A stretch of DNA of 64,000 nucleotides, taken from assembly GCF_002906155.1 (NCBI RefSeq), contig NZ_MUJK01000001.1, positions 1,364,001 through 1,428,000 of the forward strand, written 5' to 3'. Positions 53,615-61,254 of this stretch are shown in pieces (position 1 is the first letter of the stretch; each line of letters opens with the position of its first letter). A model generated the notes under the pieces. The model made no database searches and was not told the origin of the DNA. It saw only the letters and a list, made by a program, of their open reading frames with translations. Source of the DNA: Pseudomonas laurylsulfativorans (GTDB taxonomy: Bacteria > Pseudomonadota > Gammaproteobacteria > Pseudomonadales > Pseudomonadaceae). The position numbers and the translations under genes were made by a program.

Positions 53615-55111
53615 CTAATTGGCCGCAACGGGCTTGCGAAGAAACAGCACCAGCGGGCTCACCACCAGCATCACCACCAGCAAAATCTTGAACTGGTCGA
53701 TCACGGCGATGAACGCAGCCTGGCCGGTGATCATTTCGTTGAGGCCTTCCAGCGCCTGCAACGGCGCCGAGGTCAGTGAATGCGCAGCGGCGCGGTACGG
53801 CGTCAGGTTGCTGACCAGCGCCATGTGCATCGCCTGGGTGTTGTTGAAGAAGAACAACTGCACGATCGCCACGCCCAGCGTGCTGCCGTAGACCCGGGCC
53901 AGGTTGAACAGGCCGGTGCCTTCAGGGCGCAACGTCGGGTCAAGCGTACTGAACGCGACTTTGCTCACCGCCGGCATCAGGATGCCCAGGCCCACGCCCT
54001 GGATCGCACCGGCGACGGCCACCGGCCACTCGTCCATCAGCGGCGAATAACCGAGCATCAGCCAGTTGGCGTAAACCACGATGGCGATACCGGCCGCCAC
54101 GAAAAAGCGCCGGTCGAAGCGCTCAGGCAGCCGCCCCATCAACAGAAAGGCGCCGACCAGGCCCATGCCCCGGGGAATCGTCAAGGCGCCGGTGGTGTCA
54201 GGCGGGTAGCCGAGAATCTCGTCCAGCATCGGCGACGTCAGGGCCATGGTCGACAACAGCACGAAACCGAGGGCGAAAAAGATCACCGTCGACAACACGA
54301 AGTTGCGGTCTTTGAGCAGGCGTTTGTTGAGGAAATGCACGTTCGAGGTCAGCACATGCACCACGAACAGGTAGAACCCCAACGCCGACGCCATGGCTTC
54401 GAGCCAGATCTCCAGTGAGGCGAACCAGTCCAGCCGCTCACCACGATCGAGCAGCATTTGCAGGCTGATCAGGCCGAGGGTGAAGGTGCCGAAACCGAAG
54501 AAATCGAACGCCGGAGGTTTCCCGGCTTTCTTTTCGGTCAACAACAGCGCCACCACCAGGAAGATAAACGCCGACAGTGGCACGCTGAGGTAGAACATCG
54601 GCCGCCAGCCAAAATGCTCGGCGATCCAGCCACCGATACTCGGGCCGCTGACGATGCCGAACAGCACAATCGCCGTCCACTTCGCGCCAAACGTTGCACG
54701 CTTGTCCAGCGGCAAGGTTTCCAGGGCAATCGCCATCGACAGCGGCGCCAGGACTCCACTGGCAAGGCCTTGAACGATGCGCGCGCCGACGAACTCCAGC
54801 GATGTCGTCGCTGCCGTGCCAAGCAACAAGCCCAGGACGAACAACGCCAGCGCCGCCTGATACACCCGCTTCAGGCCGAAGCGTGCGGCCAGCCACTGCG
54901 CGATTGGCATGCTGATCGCACTGGCGGCCAGGTAGGCGGTGAAAATCCACCCCGCCTGATCGTCGGTCATCGACAGGCTGCCCTGAATCAACCTCAGTGC
55001 CGAGTTCGGCAACGGCAGGTTGGCCGACTGCATATAGGTCGCCAGCAAGGCGGCGAACCTGAGCGAGCGCGCACCCTCCCCACCGGGACTTACCAACGAT
55101 TGGGCGTTCAT
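53615..55111 (-). CDS. emrB: DHA2-family drug exporter (EmrB-like)
   Basis: A 498-residue MFS exporter with about 14 membrane segments. The family motifs include MQSANLPLPNSALRLIQGSLSMTDDQAGWIFTAYL (start of the DHA2 domain), ARIVQGLASGVLAPLSMAIALE (motif C-like) and IPRGMGLVGAFLLMGRLPERF. It exports hydrophobic drugs, solvents or organic acids with proton antiport, in complex with the EmrA-like and NodT-like proteins. The start overlaps the emrA-like stop (TGATG). The exact substrate is unknown. Confidence 0.92.
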   Translation of the reverse strand: MNAQSLVSPGGEGARSLRFAALLATYMQSANLPLPNSALRLIQGSLSMTDDQAGWIFTAYLAASAISMPIAQWLAARFGLKRVYQAALALFVLGLLLGTAATTSLEFVGARIVQGLASGVLAPLSMAIALETLPLDKRATFGAKWTAIVLFGIVSGPSIGGWIAEHFGWRPMFYLSVPLSAFIFLVVALLLTEKKAGKPPAFDFFGFGTFTLGLISLQMLLDRGERLDWFASLEIWLEAMASALGFYLFVVHVLTSNVHFLNKRLLKDRNFVLSTVIFFALGFVLLSTMALTSPMLDEILGYPPDTTGALTIPRGMGLVGAFLLMGRLPERFDRRFFVAAGIAIVVYANWLMLGYSPLMDEWPVAVAGAIQGVGLGILMPAVSKVAFSTLDPTLRPEGTGLFNLARVYGSTLGVAIVQLFFFNNTQAMHMALVSNLTPYRAAAHSLTSAPLQALEGLNEMITGQAAFIAVIDQFKILLVVMLVVSPLVLFLRKPVAAN

Positions 55112-56247
55112 CAGGAGTTACCTGCGGTCAACAATGCCTTGAGTGGGTGCCACCATGGGCTTTGAAACTTGGTGTCGATCCTGACCGTGGCGCTGGTCCC
55201 GGAGAACAGCGGCAGCGCCGGGTCCTCTTCGTCGAGCTCAAGCCGTACCGGCACCCGCTGCGTGACCTTGACCCAGTTGCCGGTCGCATTTTCCGGCGGC
55301 AGCAGGGCGAAATCCGACCCGGCCCCCGGGCTCATGCTGGTGACGTGGGCCTTGAACACGCGATCCGGGTAGGTATCGATGCGGATGGTGGCTTCCTGAC
55401 CCGGGCGCATGTGGGCCACGTCGGTCTCGCGGAAGTTGGCCTCGATCCAGATCTCGTGACCGGACAACAGGGCAAAAGCCGGCGCTCCACTGTTCACATG
55501 GTTGCCCACCTGCAGATCATCGACCTTGGCCACGATGCCATCCTGCGGCGCATACACCGTGGTGTACGAGAGGTATAACTGCGCCTCGTCGAGCTGCGCC
55601 CTGGCCTCGCGCACCGTCGGGTGACTGTCGGCGTCGATGTTCGGATTGCCGTTCAAGGCCACCACGGTGCTGGCGATCTGTTGCTCGATGGACGCGATCC
55701 GTTGCCGCGCCACTTTCACGTCGGTGTCGGCCCGCTCGTAAATCGATTTCGAGACGAACTCGGAGGCTACCAGGGCCTTCTTGCGGGCAAAGTCCTTCTG
55801 GTCGAAGTCGGCCGACTCTTTTGCCGATTGCAGTTCAGCCTGCTGCTGGCGATAGCTGGCCTTGAGCCCGTCGATACGCAGCCGCGCCACGCTGAGCTGC
55901 GCCTGGGCACGTTCGACGGCGATCTGGAAGGGTTGCGGGTCGATCCGGAACAGCACCTGGCCCTTGTGGACCTGCTGGTTGTCCTCGACGGCGATTTCCA
56001 CCACTTGCCCGGAAATCCGCGCGTTGATCGAGGCCTTCGCCACCCGGGCGTAGGCGTTATCGGTCGAAACATACGCCTGCCCCGACACGTGGTGGGCATA
56101 ACCCAGCGCCGCGAAGAGGATGGGCACACCGACCATCAACCATGGGCGCAACCGCTGTTTGAGTGGTTTGCGGATAGGCGAGTCAGCCGGGTTGGGGCCA
56201 GGGTGCTCGAAGGTCTGCGAAGCCGGGATATCGAACGATTTGGTCAT
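55111..56247 (-). CDS. emrA: HlyD/EmrA-family membrane fusion protein
   Basis: A 378-residue periplasmic adaptor: short cytoplasmic N-terminus, one membrane helix (PWLMVGVPILFAALGYAHHV near 40-60), a lipoyl/hairpin region (GQVVEIAVEDNQQVHKGQVLFRIDPQPF near 88) and a long coiled coil of about 100 residues. A beta-barrel domain with GAPAFALLSGHEIWIEANFRETDV follows. It links the MFS pump to the outer-membrane channel. ATG 56247 is preferred (GGTG upstream); GTG 56259 is possible. Its promoter faces the tetR gene across about 260 bp with ATTTTGT repeats. Confidence 0.92.
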   Translation of the reverse strand: MTKSFDIPASQTFEHPGPNPADSPIRKPLKQRLRPWLMVGVPILFAALGYAHHVSGQAYVSTDNAYARVAKASINARISGQVVEIAVEDNQQVHKGQVLFRIDPQPFQIAVERAQAQLSVARLRIDGLKASYRQQQAELQSAKESADFDQKDFARKKALVASEFVSKSIYERADTDVKVARQRIASIEQQIASTVVALNGNPNIDADSHPTVREARAQLDEAQLYLSYTTVYAPQDGIVAKVDDLQVGNHVNSGAPAFALLSGHEIWIEANFRETDVAHMRPGQEATIRIDTYPDRVFKAHVTSMSPGAGSDFALLPPENATGNWVKVTQRVPVRLELDEEDPALPLFSGTSATVRIDTKFQSPWWHPLKALLTAGNS

Positions 56248-56446
56248 GATCGAGTTCACCTTTAGCCGGGTAATCGGGCCGGCATCGGCAACAAACGCCA
56301 GCGGCCCGGATGTGAATGGATGCAGTAAGGAAGCAAGCCCGTGCGCGTTCGGGAGGATCGCTCCCAGCGCGTCGGTTTCGTCGCCGCAACACTCAGTTCG
56401 CGCTCGGCTACAACAAACCCAGGATCAAGGAATTTCTGATTCCTTA

Positions 56447-56519
56447 ATTTTGTGCGATAGTGTAAGAATATCCCTCGACCAACCTTCTAACAAGGATTTT
56501 GTACGACATGGCACAAAAT
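56447..56519. promoter_or_regulatory. Operator candidate for the TetR protein
   Basis: ATTTTGT at 56447-56453, and an inverted pair ATTTTGT (56496-56502) / ACAAAAT (56513-56519) separated by 10 bp, the latter spanning the tetR start codon. These are half-sites expected for an autoregulating TetR protein that also controls emrA. Confidence 0.45.
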
Positions 56520-57134
56520 AAATCGACAGAGGGCAAAGGCCGTGGCCGCCCTCGGGCCTACGACCCGCAGACAGCGTTGCAGCAGGCACTCGGGGTGTTC
56601 TGGAACACCGGCTATTCCGGCGCGTCGCTCGACAGCATCGCCACCGCCGCCGGAATGAATCGCCCCAGCCTCTATGCGGCATTCGGCGACAAGCACGCGC
56701 TCTATATCAAAGCGCTGGAGCAATATTGGGAGTTTGCCGCGGCGTCCATGCGCGAGGCGCTGACGGACCTGGAGCTGCCGTTGGCCGAGGCCTTGCAGCG
56801 CTTCTACGAGGGGCAGCTGTCGATTTACTTCTCGGGCGACGGCCAGCCCCGGGGTTGCTTCGCCATCGGCACGGCAACCACCGAAGCCGTCGAGGATCCA
56901 CAGATTCGCGAGGTGCTGTCCGACCGCTTGAGCCGGCTGGATGCCGATCTGGAAGTTCGCCTGCAAGCGGCGAAAAATGCCGGCGAGTTGAAAAGCGATG
57001 CAGACCCGGCGGCCCTTGCCGTGCTCGCCTCGTCGCTGCTGCACAGCATTTCCATACGTGCCCGGGCCGGTAAATCCCGAGCCGAGCTGACGGCGCTGGC
57101 GCGCAATGCAGTCAGAGTGATCTGTGGTGAGTGA
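56508..57134 (+). CDS. TetR-family regulator of the efflux operon
   Basis: A 208-residue regulator. HTH: KGRGRPRAYDPQTALQQALGVFWNTGYSGASLDSIATAAGMNRPSLYAAFGDKHALYIKALEQY (split over residues about 10-70) is the standard TetR_N pattern. The C-terminal ligand domain has RGCFAIGTATTEAVEDPQIREVL. ATG 56508 follows the AAGGA site by about 13 bases; TTG 56499 with AGGA is a weaker alternative. It is divergent from emrA and probably represses it. The last residues overlap the mug start. Confidence 0.9.
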   Translation: MAQNKSTEGKGRGRPRAYDPQTALQQALGVFWNTGYSGASLDSIATAAGMNRPSLYAAFGDKHALYIKALEQYWEFAAASMREALTDLELPLAEALQRFYEGQLSIYFSGDGQPRGCFAIGTATTEAVEDPQIREVLSDRLSRLDADLEVRLQAAKNAGELKSDADPAALAVLASSLLHSISIRARAGKSRAELTALARNAVRVICGE

Positions 57135-57642
57135 AAAACTCGAGGATATTCTTGCCGGGGAGTTGGCCGTGATCTTTTGCGGTATCAATCCCGGACTGAC
57201 TGCCGCCGCCCAGGGGCACCATTTTGCCGGGCGCGGCAATCGTTTCTGGCGCACGCTCCATCTCGCCGGTTTTACCCCCGAGCAAGTGCAACCGGAAAAC
57301 GATCGGACCCTCCTGAACTATCGATGCGGATTGACCGCGGTGGTCGAACGGCCGACGGCCAGTGCCGATCAATTGTCCTTGCACGAGTTCAGCGCCGCCG
57401 CAGCGGGCTTCGAACAGAAAATCGCCCGCCATGCGCCGCGTTTCGTGGCGTTTCTGGGCAAGGCGGCCTATAGCGCGCTGTCCGGTCAGCGCGACATTGC
57501 CTGGGGCCTGCAAGGCAAAACCTTCGGCAATGCCTCGGTCTGGGTTTTGCCCAACCCCAGCGGGAGAAATCGTGCATTCAGCCTTGAGCAACTGGTCACG
57601 GCGTACCGCGAACTGCGGCTGGCCGTCGACGATCAGCGCTAA
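57124..57642 (+). CDS. mug: G:T/U mismatch-specific DNA glycosylase
   Basis: A 172-residue UDG-superfamily (family 2, Mug/TDG) enzyme. Motif VIFCGINPGLTAAAQGHHFAGRGNRFW near 16-42 holds the catalytic Asn of GINPG, and LPNPSGRNRAFS near 143 is the base-flipping loop. It excises U or T paired with G. GTG 57124 is used and overlaps the tetR stop by 11 bp; the next codon is also GTG. Codon use is like the neighbours. Followed convergently by a tiny gene whose stop codon directly abuts. Confidence 0.92.
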   Translation: MVSEKLEDILAGELAVIFCGINPGLTAAAQGHHFAGRGNRFWRTLHLAGFTPEQVQPENDRTLLNYRCGLTAVVERPTASADQLSLHEFSAAAAGFEQKIARHAPRFVAFLGKAAYSALSGQRDIAWGLQGKTFGNASVWVLPNPSGRNRAFSLEQLVTAYRELRLAVDDQR

Positions 57643-57726
57643 TCACGCCGGCGGAATCGTCGCCAGCACACCGATCAGGATGGTCAACAGCAGAAAACCG
57701 CCGAGAAAAATCGTCATCTTGGCCAT
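57643..57726 (-). CDS. 27-residue single-pass membrane peptide
   Basis: GGGAGG stands six bases before ATG 57726, an excellent ribosome site. The product is 27 residues, mostly one hydrophobic helix (MTIFLGGFLLLTILIGVL) with a short Pro-rich tail ATIPPA. It fits conserved small hydrophobic peptides that accompany transport and stress genes. Its stop abuts the mug stop on the other strand. Function unknown. Confidence 0.55.
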   Translation of the reverse strand: MAKMTIFLGGFLLLTILIGVLATIPPA

Positions 57727-57795
57727 GTGGCCTCCCACACAATGAATTGGCGGTACAGCGGGCGCCGGGCGCTGCCCGAACGGCGTACCGAAGAC

Positions 57796-58878
57796 TTATT
57801 GTGGGCGGACGACTGTTTTCGTTACAGAGGCAGATTGCGCTGAAAAATACGGATCAGATCTGCTTTCAGGCTGTGCGTTCGGGCGTTTGGCAGGGAAAAG
57901 TTTGCGCGCGATATCCACAAACGGCGTGACGATCAAACCCTGCAGCGTCAGGTATCGCTCGTGATCCTGTTCCCCGGTGCCGAAATGGATGACTTCGGGT
58001 GTGGACCGGGTGACGTACAGCGTGCCGAACATCCAGTCCCACAGTGACAGATTGATGCCGAAATTCTTGTTGAAGTGTCGCGGCGCATCGCTGTGATGAA
58101 TCTGGTGTTGCGCCGGGCTGCTCAGCACCCGCTCAAGTACCGGCCCGAAGGAAAGCCACACATGGCTGTGACGCAGGTTGGCCGCCAGGCTATTGAAGAT
58201 GAACACCATGTAGGTCACGCCAAATAGCGTATAGCGGCTGATCTCCCCGCCACAGGCGTACCAGAAGACACCGGCAAAGGCGCCGAGGCAGATGATGTCC
58301 GTGAGTTTTTCCACCACATCTTCCAGAAAGTGCACCCGGCTGGCCGTCGCCGGCACCAGCACGGGCGCCGAATGATGGACTTTGTGGAAGGCCCACAGAT
58401 ACCGCGAATGAAAGGCGCGATGGCCCCAGTAATGGCTGAAATCCTTGACCAGGAATACCCCGAGTCCATAAAGCAGGGTCAGCGCCAGGTTCTCCTGCAC
58501 TTGCGTACGCGCGCCCCACAGGTTGGTGAAGAACGCGATGTAGTCCGCTGAACGCAAGACATACGGATCGACCAGGCCGACGATGGGCAGCACCAGGGCA
58601 ACCTTGAGAATGGCGATTACGAAGTAATAGCGGTAGTCGAGCAGCGCCGAGCGGTGCAGGTAGACCCGGCGGCCGCCGATGAACTGTGGGAACGAGCGCG
58701 CGTCGGTCAGGCCCCGGGATTTTCGGTACCGGAACAGGCAAAAAGCGATGCCGTAAGACATGCAGAGAAAGGCTAGACCGAGTCTGCCGTTGAAGTCGAA
58801 AATGCCCAGGAACTGCCGGGTGACCGGCTCGATCACCCACTGGGATAAATAAAGATGGATTGCGACGAGAACATCCAT
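57796..58878 (-). CDS. Sterol-desaturase/fatty-acid-hydroxylase superfamily membrane protein
   Basis: A 360-residue membrane protein. The histidine boxes are present: HYWGHRAFH near 148, FHKVHH near 163, and HQIHHSDAPRHFNKNFG near 255. These bind a di-iron centre used to hydroxylate or desaturate a lipid. Several membrane helices flank the boxes. The C-terminal 40 residues are basic and variable. Whether it acts on hopanoid, fatty acid or another lipid is unknown. Monocistronic; the start region up to the VIT gene is short. Confidence 0.9.
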   Translation of the reverse strand: MDVLVAIHLYLSQWVIEPVTRQFLGIFDFNGRLGLAFLCMSYGIAFCLFRYRKSRGLTDARSFPQFIGGRRVYLHRSALLDYRYYFVIAILKVALVLPIVGLVDPYVLRSADYIAFFTNLWGARTQVQENLALTLLYGLGVFLVKDFSHYWGHRAFHSRYLWAFHKVHHSAPVLVPATASRVHFLEDVVEKLTDIICLGAFAGVFWYACGGEISRYTLFGVTYMVFIFNSLAANLRHSHVWLSFGPVLERVLSSPAQHQIHHSDAPRHFNKNFGINLSLWDWMFGTLYVTRSTPEVIHFGTGEQDHERYLTLQGLIVTPFVDIARKLFPAKRPNAQPESRSDPYFSAQSASVTKTVVRPQ

Positions 58879-58955
58879 AGCGGGCTGCCCAACGTAAATG
58901 GAAGGGCAATTGTAAATGAGAACGAGTCTTTAATGTGTTGATTTATGACCGACTG

Positions 58956-59618
58956 TCAGCCGCCCAGCGCAATGATTGCAAGGATCAGCACGGCCCCCGT
59001 CGCCGCCATGATCACCCCACCCTGCCATTGCGTGGCGCCCGCGTATCGGGCGAGCAGCCAGCCTGCGATGAACAGCACCACGAGACCGATCAGGTTGGAC
59101 AGGCGGATGGCGAGCGCCGTCTGATCGAGCAGTATGAACGGCACCACCAGCGGAAAGGTCGAGCACACGACCAGCAGGAAAACACCGAGGGCGCCCCTGA
59201 AGTCGTTCCAGCCGAGGCCGGCCCTGATCGGCAAAGGCGGCTGCTCGAGCAGCCGAAGGCGCAACAGTTCCAGGCCCTCGCTGCCGGCCGCCGTCGCGAA
59301 TTGCATCGGCAATACTTGCGCAATGAGCGCCTGACCGGCCGCGGCGTCCGCGCCATTGCGCAGGGCGAGGTACAACTTGATCCGGCGCGTGCGCTCTACC
59401 AGTGCGCGCAACAGGTACATGACCGCATCGGCCAGTCCCCAGGCGAGATTGCAACCGAGCGCGGCAATCATCATCGTGCGTTCGGCGGCCTGGTCTGCCG
59501 TGGCCACGCTGATGGTGCCGGTGAACGTCATGGCCATCAGCAGGCCGAAGATCACCTCGGTAATACGCTCGACAGGATCAAGTACAGGCGCCCTCTCGAA
59601 TTGACCATTGGTTTGCAT
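58956..59618 (-). CDS. VIT1/CCC1-family membrane protein
   Basis: A 220-residue protein starting with an acidic N-terminus (PVERITEVIFGLLMAMTFTGTISVATADQ), a first helix region like that of VIT/CCC1 iron or manganese transporters. Three further membrane segments near the C-terminus (GVFLLVVCSTFPLVVPFILL, LIGLVVLFIAGWLLARYAG, MAATGAVLILAIIALGG) complete the fold. It may move Fe2+ or Mn2+. GGAGGTG precedes ATG 59618. The link to iron is family-based; no metal experiment is implied. It is divergent from the DUF3302 gene. Confidence 0.78.
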   Translation of the reverse strand: MQTNGQFERAPVLDPVERITEVIFGLLMAMTFTGTISVATADQAAERTMMIAALGCNLAWGLADAVMYLLRALVERTRRIKLYLALRNGADAAAGQALIAQVLPMQFATAAGSEGLELLRLRLLEQPPLPIRAGLGWNDFRGALGVFLLVVCSTFPLVVPFILLDQTALAIRLSNLIGLVVLFIAGWLLARYAGATQWQGGVIMAATGAVLILAIIALGG

Positions 59619-59769
59619 GAATTCACCTCCCCCGGGTCTGCCGGCTCGATACCGGTCGACGCTTCGGCCAGGCACCGGTTGCCCAGGCTGGATATCCGCA
59701 TCCCCGTCAAGTGTAGATTGAACGGCTACACTCATGCGCACACGTTTCCTGCTTCAAGAGGAGTGATAC

Positions 59770-60141
59770 ATGCTTGATTACTTCGCGCTGGGCCTGCTGA
59801 TCTTTGTCGGGCTCGTCTTGTTCTACGGGATCATCCTGCTCCACGACATCCCCTATGAAATTGCCGTCCACCGCAACCACCCCCACCAGGATGCGATCCA
59901 CGCCACCGGCTGGGTCAGCCTGTTCACCCTGCACGCGCTCTGGCCGTTCCTGTGGATCTGGGCGATGGCCTATCGAGAGGACCGGGGCTGGGGCTTCAGT
60001 GACGGGCATTCACCCAAGAGCCATGTGGTTCACCTCGAACAACAGGTCGCCGAACTGCAAGGCCGGATCGAGCGCCTCGAAGCATCGGCGGGCACGGCAC
60101 CGGGCAAGCTGCCAACGGACAATCTCGGCGAGGGCATTTGA
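59770..60141 (+). CDS. DUF3302 membrane protein (YiaW-like)
   Basis: A 123-residue protein with two membrane helices (LDYFALGLLIFVGLVLFYGIILL near 5-25 and TLHALWPFLWIWAMAY near 52-68), a conserved DIPYEIAVHRNHPHQDAIHATGW between, and a C-terminal coiled coil (HLEQQVAELQGRIERLE). It is the DUF3302 family, found next to YiaV-like HlyD proteins as in E. coli yiaWV. The next gene starts three bases after the stop. Function unknown, probably a partner of the HlyD protein. Confidence 0.9.
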   Translation: MLDYFALGLLIFVGLVLFYGIILLHDIPYEIAVHRNHPHQDAIHATGWVSLFTLHALWPFLWIWAMAYREDRGWGFSDGHSPKSHVVHLEQQVAELQGRIERLEASAGTAPGKLPTDNLGEGI

Positions 60142-60144
60142 GCC

Positions 60145-61104
60145 ATGGATCTATTACTCATACTGACGTATGCGGCACTCTGCGTAGCCATCTTCAAGAT
60201 CTTCCGCATTCCCCTGAACAAATGGACGGTGCCCACAGCGGTGCTGGGCGGAGTGGTGATTATCGGCGCGCTGATTTTCACCATGAACTACAACCACCCC
60301 TACTCCGAGGTGGCGCGTTCCTATTTCGTATCAGTTCCGGTGATTCCCGTGGTCAGTGGCCAGGTGATCGATGTGCCGGTGAAAACCAACCAGCCCCTGG
60401 AAAAAGGCGATGTGCTGTTTCGCATCGACCCCGCGCCTTTCGAGTACCGGGTGAAATCCCTCAAGGCACAGCTGATTGCCGCCCAGGCCGATCGCGCCCG
60501 GATCACCGAGTTGATCAAGCGTAACTTCAGTACCCAACGGGAACTGGACATGGTGGTCGCGCGCAGTGACGACCTCAAGGCACAACTGGACAACGCGCAG
60601 TACGAACTCGACAACACCACGGTGCGTGCGCCGAGCAAAGGCTTCGTCACCCACGTGTCGCTGCGTCCGGGCATGATGGCGACCAAATTGCCGCTGCGCC
60701 CTTCGATGGTCTTCATTCCCGCCGAAGGGCACTACTTCTCCGCGTGGATGCGCCAGAACAGCCTGTTGCGCCTGACCGAAGGCGACGAGGCCGAAGTCGC
60801 TTTTGACGGCATTCCCGGGAAGGTGTTTGAAGGCAAGGTCAAAACCGTCGTGTCGGTCATTGCCGAGGGCCAGATCCAGCCTTCGGGCACGCTGATCGGT
60901 TTCACCGGCTCACCACCGGCCGGCCGGGTACCGGTGATCATTGAAATCACCGATCCCGACTATGCCCAGTACGTCGACCAGATGCCCGGCGGGGCCTACG
61001 GCCAGGCGGCGCTGTACAGCCAGCATTTCCATCACATCGCGATGATGCGCAAGATCCTCCTGCGCATGGCCGCCTGGATGAACTACATCTTCCCGTTCCA
61101 CTAA
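60145..61104 (+). CDS. HlyD-family secretion protein (YiaV-like)
   Basis: A 319-residue membrane-fusion protein: two N-terminal membrane helices, a lipoyl half-motif SGQVIDVPVKTNQPLEKGDVLFRIDPAPF near 72-100, a coiled coil of about 80 residues, the second half-motif LDNTTVRAPSKGFVTHVSLRPGMMA near 155, then a beta-barrel. ATG 60145 starts three bases after the DUF3302 stop. No MFS, RND or outer-membrane partner is encoded beside it, as in the E. coli yiaWV locus. Confidence 0.9.
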   Translation: MDLLLILTYAALCVAIFKIFRIPLNKWTVPTAVLGGVVIIGALIFTMNYNHPYSEVARSYFVSVPVIPVVSGQVIDVPVKTNQPLEKGDVLFRIDPAPFEYRVKSLKAQLIAAQADRARITELIKRNFSTQRELDMVVARSDDLKAQLDNAQYELDNTTVRAPSKGFVTHVSLRPGMMATKLPLRPSMVFIPAEGHYFSAWMRQNSLLRLTEGDEAEVAFDGIPGKVFEGKVKTVVSVIAEGQIQPSGTLIGFTGSPPAGRVPVIIEITDPDYAQYVDQMPGGAYGQAALYSQHFHHIAMMRKILLRMAAWMNYIFPFH

Positions 61105-61113
61105 CCGGGTAGC

Positions 61114-61167
61114 ACCGGCAACTGACTCAATCCTTGAATTGGGTCAGTTGCCGGTTCAACGAACCGG
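61114..61167. terminator. Strong hairpins between convergent genes
   Basis: ACCGGCAACTGAC (61114-61126) pairs perfectly with GTCAGTTGCCGGT (61143-61155); CAAT/ATTG extend the stem inward. A second CCGGTTC-AAC-GAACCGG follows at 61151-61167. No T-run, but it likely separates the yiaV-like gene from the TonB receptor. A degenerate REP fragment lies at 61213-61245. Confidence 0.6.
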
Positions 61168-61254
61168 CCTGGTCGCGCAGTTGCAACGACTGATCGAGCA
61201 GGCTTCGGATCGCGTCCGCAATCGCGAGCAGGCGGCTCCCGCAGGTCATCGGGT

